Assembly: GCF_014836645.1 (NCBI RefSeq)
Contig: NZ_JACSQM010000006.1
Coordinates: 1 to 64,000, forward strand
From: Fictibacillus norfolkensis
Lineage (GTDB): Bacteria > Bacillota > Bacilli > Bacillales > Fictibacillaceae
Length of the DNA stretch: 64,000 bases
Direction of reading: 5' to 3'
Made by a program: the position numbers and the translations under genes. Positions within the stretch are counted from its first letter, which is position 1, and each line of letters starts with the position of its first letter. Positions 61,417-64,000 of the stretch are shown here, in pieces. The notes below the pieces were generated by a model, which had not been told where the DNA came from, made no database searches, and worked only from the letters and a program-made list of their open reading frames with translations.

Positions 61417-62390
61417 TTGCGCAAAGCTGGGATAATCTTTCTAAGTTTTATATGTATCTTCCTAAGTTATTTCACATTTTTAACGGCACAAAAAGCGTTT
61501 CGAACCGACTGGAAACTGCCTGCAGCTTCTACTCAGAAAGCAGATTCTTTTCGTATTGTTCTTATCACGCAAGAATTGGATACCCCTGGGATAAGGTTGG
61601 AAATGGTGCGGAACAACAAGCTCAAAAAAGCGGGGCAAGCCTTGAAGTATGGGGAAGCTACGGCAAGAACCAAGATGATTTTTTAAAGAAGCTCGAGGTT
61701 GCTATTCAGTCAAAAGTAGATGGCATCATCGTGCAAGGACTTGATACAGATCGTTTTAAAGAATTGACGAAAGTAAAAGCGGCCTTTTATGGCATTCCTA
61801 TCGTTACGGTTGGAAATGACGTACCTAAAACAGAAAGTCTTCGGAAAACATATGTTGGGTCAAATCAGCACTTAGCAGGAATGATGATCGCTAAACTCAT
61901 GTTGTCTGACATGGGACAAGTTGGGCAAGTTATTTTATTAAGTGATAGCCAAAAAGAGTACTATCAGGAAGAGCGGCTTTCAGGCATTAAAGAGGTGCTT
62001 CAAAGCTTCCCGAACATAAAGACGATTTATGCAGAAACACCTGAGACGAGAGAGCAAGTTATTGCAAAAACAAGAGACCTTTTGAATCAGTATCCCGATG
62101 CGGATGGATTTATTGCCGTGAACGCCAATACGGCAGGAGCTATGATTCAGGAGATTGGTAGACGCGGACAGGTAGAGCCTTATTTTATTTATTCTTTTGA
62201 TGATGGATCAGAATCGATGACCTTGCTTAACCAAAAAAAGTTGGATGGTGTGATTGAGCAGTCACCCGAGATGATGGGAAGAAAAAGCGTGGATGTTTTG
62301 ATGCAATGGCTGAAGAACGAAACCGTTCCTCTTGATGCGGATGGTTATTCCAGTGAAATTCGAATGATAAAGGCGATGGACGAGAGATGA
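61417..62390 (+). pseudogene. Sugar-binding sensor protein, frameshifted
   Basis: The reading frame starts at TTG 61417 after AAGGGGAT with a membrane anchor (about residues 4-23) and continues to '...IVLITQELDTP'. At the C run 61583-61586 it breaks, and the similarity continues one frame over with 'WDKVGNGAEQQAQKSGASLE' up to 62390. Both parts belong to one periplasmic-binding-protein-like (LacI/YtfQ type) sugar-binding protein of about 324 residues. The downstream part overlaps the kinase start by four bases. It probably fed sugar information to the kinase. Either a true mutation, a sequencing error in the C run or slippage. Confidence 0.8.
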
Positions 62391-63850
62391 ACAGAATACA
62401 GAAAAAAATATGGATGCTTGCATCAGTCGTTCTGATCATCATGGCCATTATTTGGATAGCGCTTACATACTATAATCAGAAAACGCAAAATCAATACAAT
62501 GACATCTTACAACGTTATTTAAGCATGAATGAAGTGACGAGTACGAGTCAAAAAGTGGTTACAGACCTTAATAACTACTTGCTTGAACCGTCAGAGAAAC
62601 ATTTGGATAACCTTGATAAAAGCAAAGATAAACTTAACATGGCGAAATTGGAAATCGGAAAACTAAGAAACTCAGAAAATGAATTTGCACTCATGAATTA
62701 TATGAATCTTATTGATAGTTTAATTGAAACAACAGATCGTTCTCTGATGTTCTATGCGGAATCTGACACCGAGACATCAAACAAAGAATTTACAGAAGCG
62801 ACGCGTCTTTCCAAATATATATCAGAAATGACGCTTACATTGATCGACACAGAGCTGAAGACTTACGACGTTTTTTATCGAGGCATCATCGATCAGTCTG
62901 CTGAATTTAAGAAACTAGGAATCTGGCTGATGCTTCTGATCACACTGCTGTTACTCGTGATTACGTATTGGTTTAGTTTAAGTATCACAAGACCGGTGCA
63001 GCAGTTAACACGTGCAGCGAACGAGCTGTCTGCAGGAAAGTTTGACAAAGAGATCAAAGTTGATTCAAATGATGAGATCTCATTTCTAGCTCAAACCTTT
63101 AACCGAATGCGCATCAATATCAATAATTTGTTTCAGGAAATACAGCAGAATGCGCAGCTAGAGCATGAACTTCAGCAAAGCAAGCTTCTATTGCAAGAGA
63201 GTCAGCTTAAGAATCTGCAAAGCCAGATCAACCCGCACTTTCTATTTAATACGCTTAATACCCTATCGAAAAAGGCTTATTTGGAAGGATCAGAAGAAAC
63301 GAGTGATCTACTTGTAAGTGTGGCTGGTCTATTGAGATACAACTTAAAGTGGTTAGACAAATCCGTTACGCTTCAAGATGAAGTGATGGTGATTCAGCAA
63401 TATATGAACATTCAAAAAGCAAGGTTTACTGACCGGCTGACGTTGAACCTCGAAATGGATCAGTCCTGTTTAGATGTTCAGATTCCTGGCTTAACTCTGC
63501 AGCCGATTATTGAGAACGCCGTGATCTATGCGGTTGAGCCAAGAGAAGATGGCGGACAGATCTGGCTACGAATTAAAGATGACGATAACATGGTGAGAAT
63601 AGAAGTGGAAGACGACGGACCTGGAATACCTGAGAATATCAGGTTGCAGATCTTAGACGGAGAACTAGTTGAGACAAACAGTACTTCAACAGGTATCGGG
63701 TTTACCAATGTTGTGAAGCGGCTACAGCTTTTTTATGGAATGGAAAACTTGATGGATATTCAAAGTGATATTGGAATAGGTACGACGGTGGTAATAAGAA
63801 TTCCTAAGACGAGGGGGAGTGAACAGCATGCTCAAACTCTTGATCGTTGA
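62387..63850 (+). CDS. YesM-type sensor histidine kinase
   Basis: A 487-residue membrane kinase: helix 1 (about 10-28), an extracellular helical part (about 30-178), helix 2 (about 179-200), a HAMP linker ('SITRPVQQLTRAANELSAGK'), a His_kinase (LytS/YesM-type) domain with phospho-acceptor H284 in 'QSQINPHFLFNTLNTL' and an ATP-binding domain ('VEDDGPGIPENIR', 'STGIGFTNVVKRL'). It overlaps the binding-protein frame upstream and the regulator downstream, so it forms a sugar-sensing triad controlling probably the ABC operon at 57.3 kb. Confidence 0.92.
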   Translation: MNRIQKKIWMLASVVLIIMAIIWIALTYYNQKTQNQYNDILQRYLSMNEVTSTSQKVVTDLNNYLLEPSEKHLDNLDKSKDKLNMAKLEIGKLRNSENEFALMNYMNLIDSLIETTDRSLMFYAESDTETSNKEFTEATRLSKYISEMTLTLIDTELKTYDVFYRGIIDQSAEFKKLGIWLMLLITLLLLVITYWFSLSITRPVQQLTRAANELSAGKFDKEIKVDSNDEISFLAQTFNRMRININNLFQEIQQNAQLEHELQQSKLLLQESQLKNLQSQINPHFLFNTLNTLSKKAYLEGSEETSDLLVSVAGLLRYNLKWLDKSVTLQDEVMVIQQYMNIQKARFTDRLTLNLEMDQSCLDVQIPGLTLQPIIENAVIYAVEPREDGGQIWLRIKDDDNMVRIEVEDDGPGIPENIRLQILDGELVETNSTSTGIGFTNVVKRLQLFYGMENLMDIQSDIGIGTTVVIRIPKTRGSEQHAQTLDR

Positions 63851-64000
63851 TGACGAGCAGATTGAACGAGATGGGCTGCAAGTTATTCTGCAGAAGGCAT
63901 TTCCTGATCTCGAGATTCATCAAGCGAGAAATGGGAAAGTCGCAGTTCAAGTTGCGGCGGAAGTAAAGCCTGACTTAGTGATGATGGATATTCAGATGCC
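63828..64000 (+). CDS. Response regulator, YesN-type (partial, runs off the window)
   Basis: ATG 63828 follows GAGGGGGAG, and the frame remains open to the window end. The visible 57 residues form the start of a receiver domain: 'KLLIVDDEQIERDGLQ' with the acidic pair, and the phospho-acceptor Asp in 'PDLVMMDIQMP'. By its partner kinase a C-terminal AraC-type DNA-binding domain is expected, but lies outside. It overlaps the kinase gene by 23 bases. Confidence 0.9.
   Translation, partial: MLKLLIVDDEQIERDGLQVILQKAFPDLEIHQARNGKVAVQVAAEVKPDLVMMDIQM

Noticed and set aside
61452..62390. Second part of the sugar sensor as an independent gene starting at 61452
   Set aside because: Residues before 'PWDKVGNG' in that frame have no homology, while the other frame supplies the missing membrane anchor and first strand. 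A frameshifted single gene fits better.

Overview
The window reads as a chromosomal segment of a Bacillaceae bacterium, probably Fictibacillus or a close relative. This rests on protein similarity to Bacillus subtilis families and on gene order; no database search was run. It opens with the end of a 23S rRNA gene and a 5S rRNA gene. It then follows the B. subtilis order yebE-yebG-purEKB-purC-S-Q-L-F-M-N-H-D-yerA-yerB-yerC-pcrB-pcrA-ligA-camS(yerH)-gatCAB-tetR(yerO)-swrC(yerP)-dgkB(yerQ)-rlmCD(yefA).

Layout. 1-322: rRNA operon end. 323-945: non-coding, with a 21-bp-period repeat and a strong hairpin. 946-1680: yebE and yebG. 1692-15408: the complete de novo purine pathway from N5-CAIR chemistry to IMP, headed by PurR boxes, a guanine-type riboswitch and an intrinsic terminator. 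15386-22240: a tiny membrane protein, an MFS exporter, the yerABC group, and an inserted MarR/oxidoreductase/acetyltransferase group. 22395-28677: pcrB-pcrA-ligA-camS. 29242-35280: P5C dehydrogenase, two small genes and gatCAB. 35510-41018: an AtoE transporter, then a TetR regulator divergent from the SwrC efflux pump. 41317-47192: an insertion relative to B. subtilis between swrC and dgkB, carrying a GRDP-like membrane protein, an ABC peptide-type transporter without a binding protein, and a small glycine-tailed protein. 47562-51099: dgkB, rlmCD and dus. 51260-56953: lipoprotein, S51 peptidase, zinc ribbon, an M4 protease with an altered zinc motif, SstT and a VOC protein. 57331-64000: a monosaccharide ABC transporter (ChvE/GguA/GguB type) followed by a sugar sensor triad (binding protein with a frameshift, YesM-type kinase, start of a response regulator).

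The most unusual content lies between genes. At least six intergenic spots carry short tandem arrays with a period of 20-21 bp (484-553, 13888-14031, 20447-20520, 28773-28933, 30847-30906, 31771-31917). Three of them end in the same 16-bp tail, AACACGTACCGTAAAA, with identical spacing from the last repeat core. Two are close paralogues in opposite orientations that can be read as seven-residue protein repeats. A period of 21 bp equals two turns of B-DNA, so the array may be a phased binding site, although translation of two of them cannot be excluded. A second repeat family, a GC-rich element of about 130-190 bp, occurs five times and sits exactly where the gene order departs from B. subtilis or where the purine operon is split. 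A perfect 43-nt palindrome of REP type lies before dgkB.
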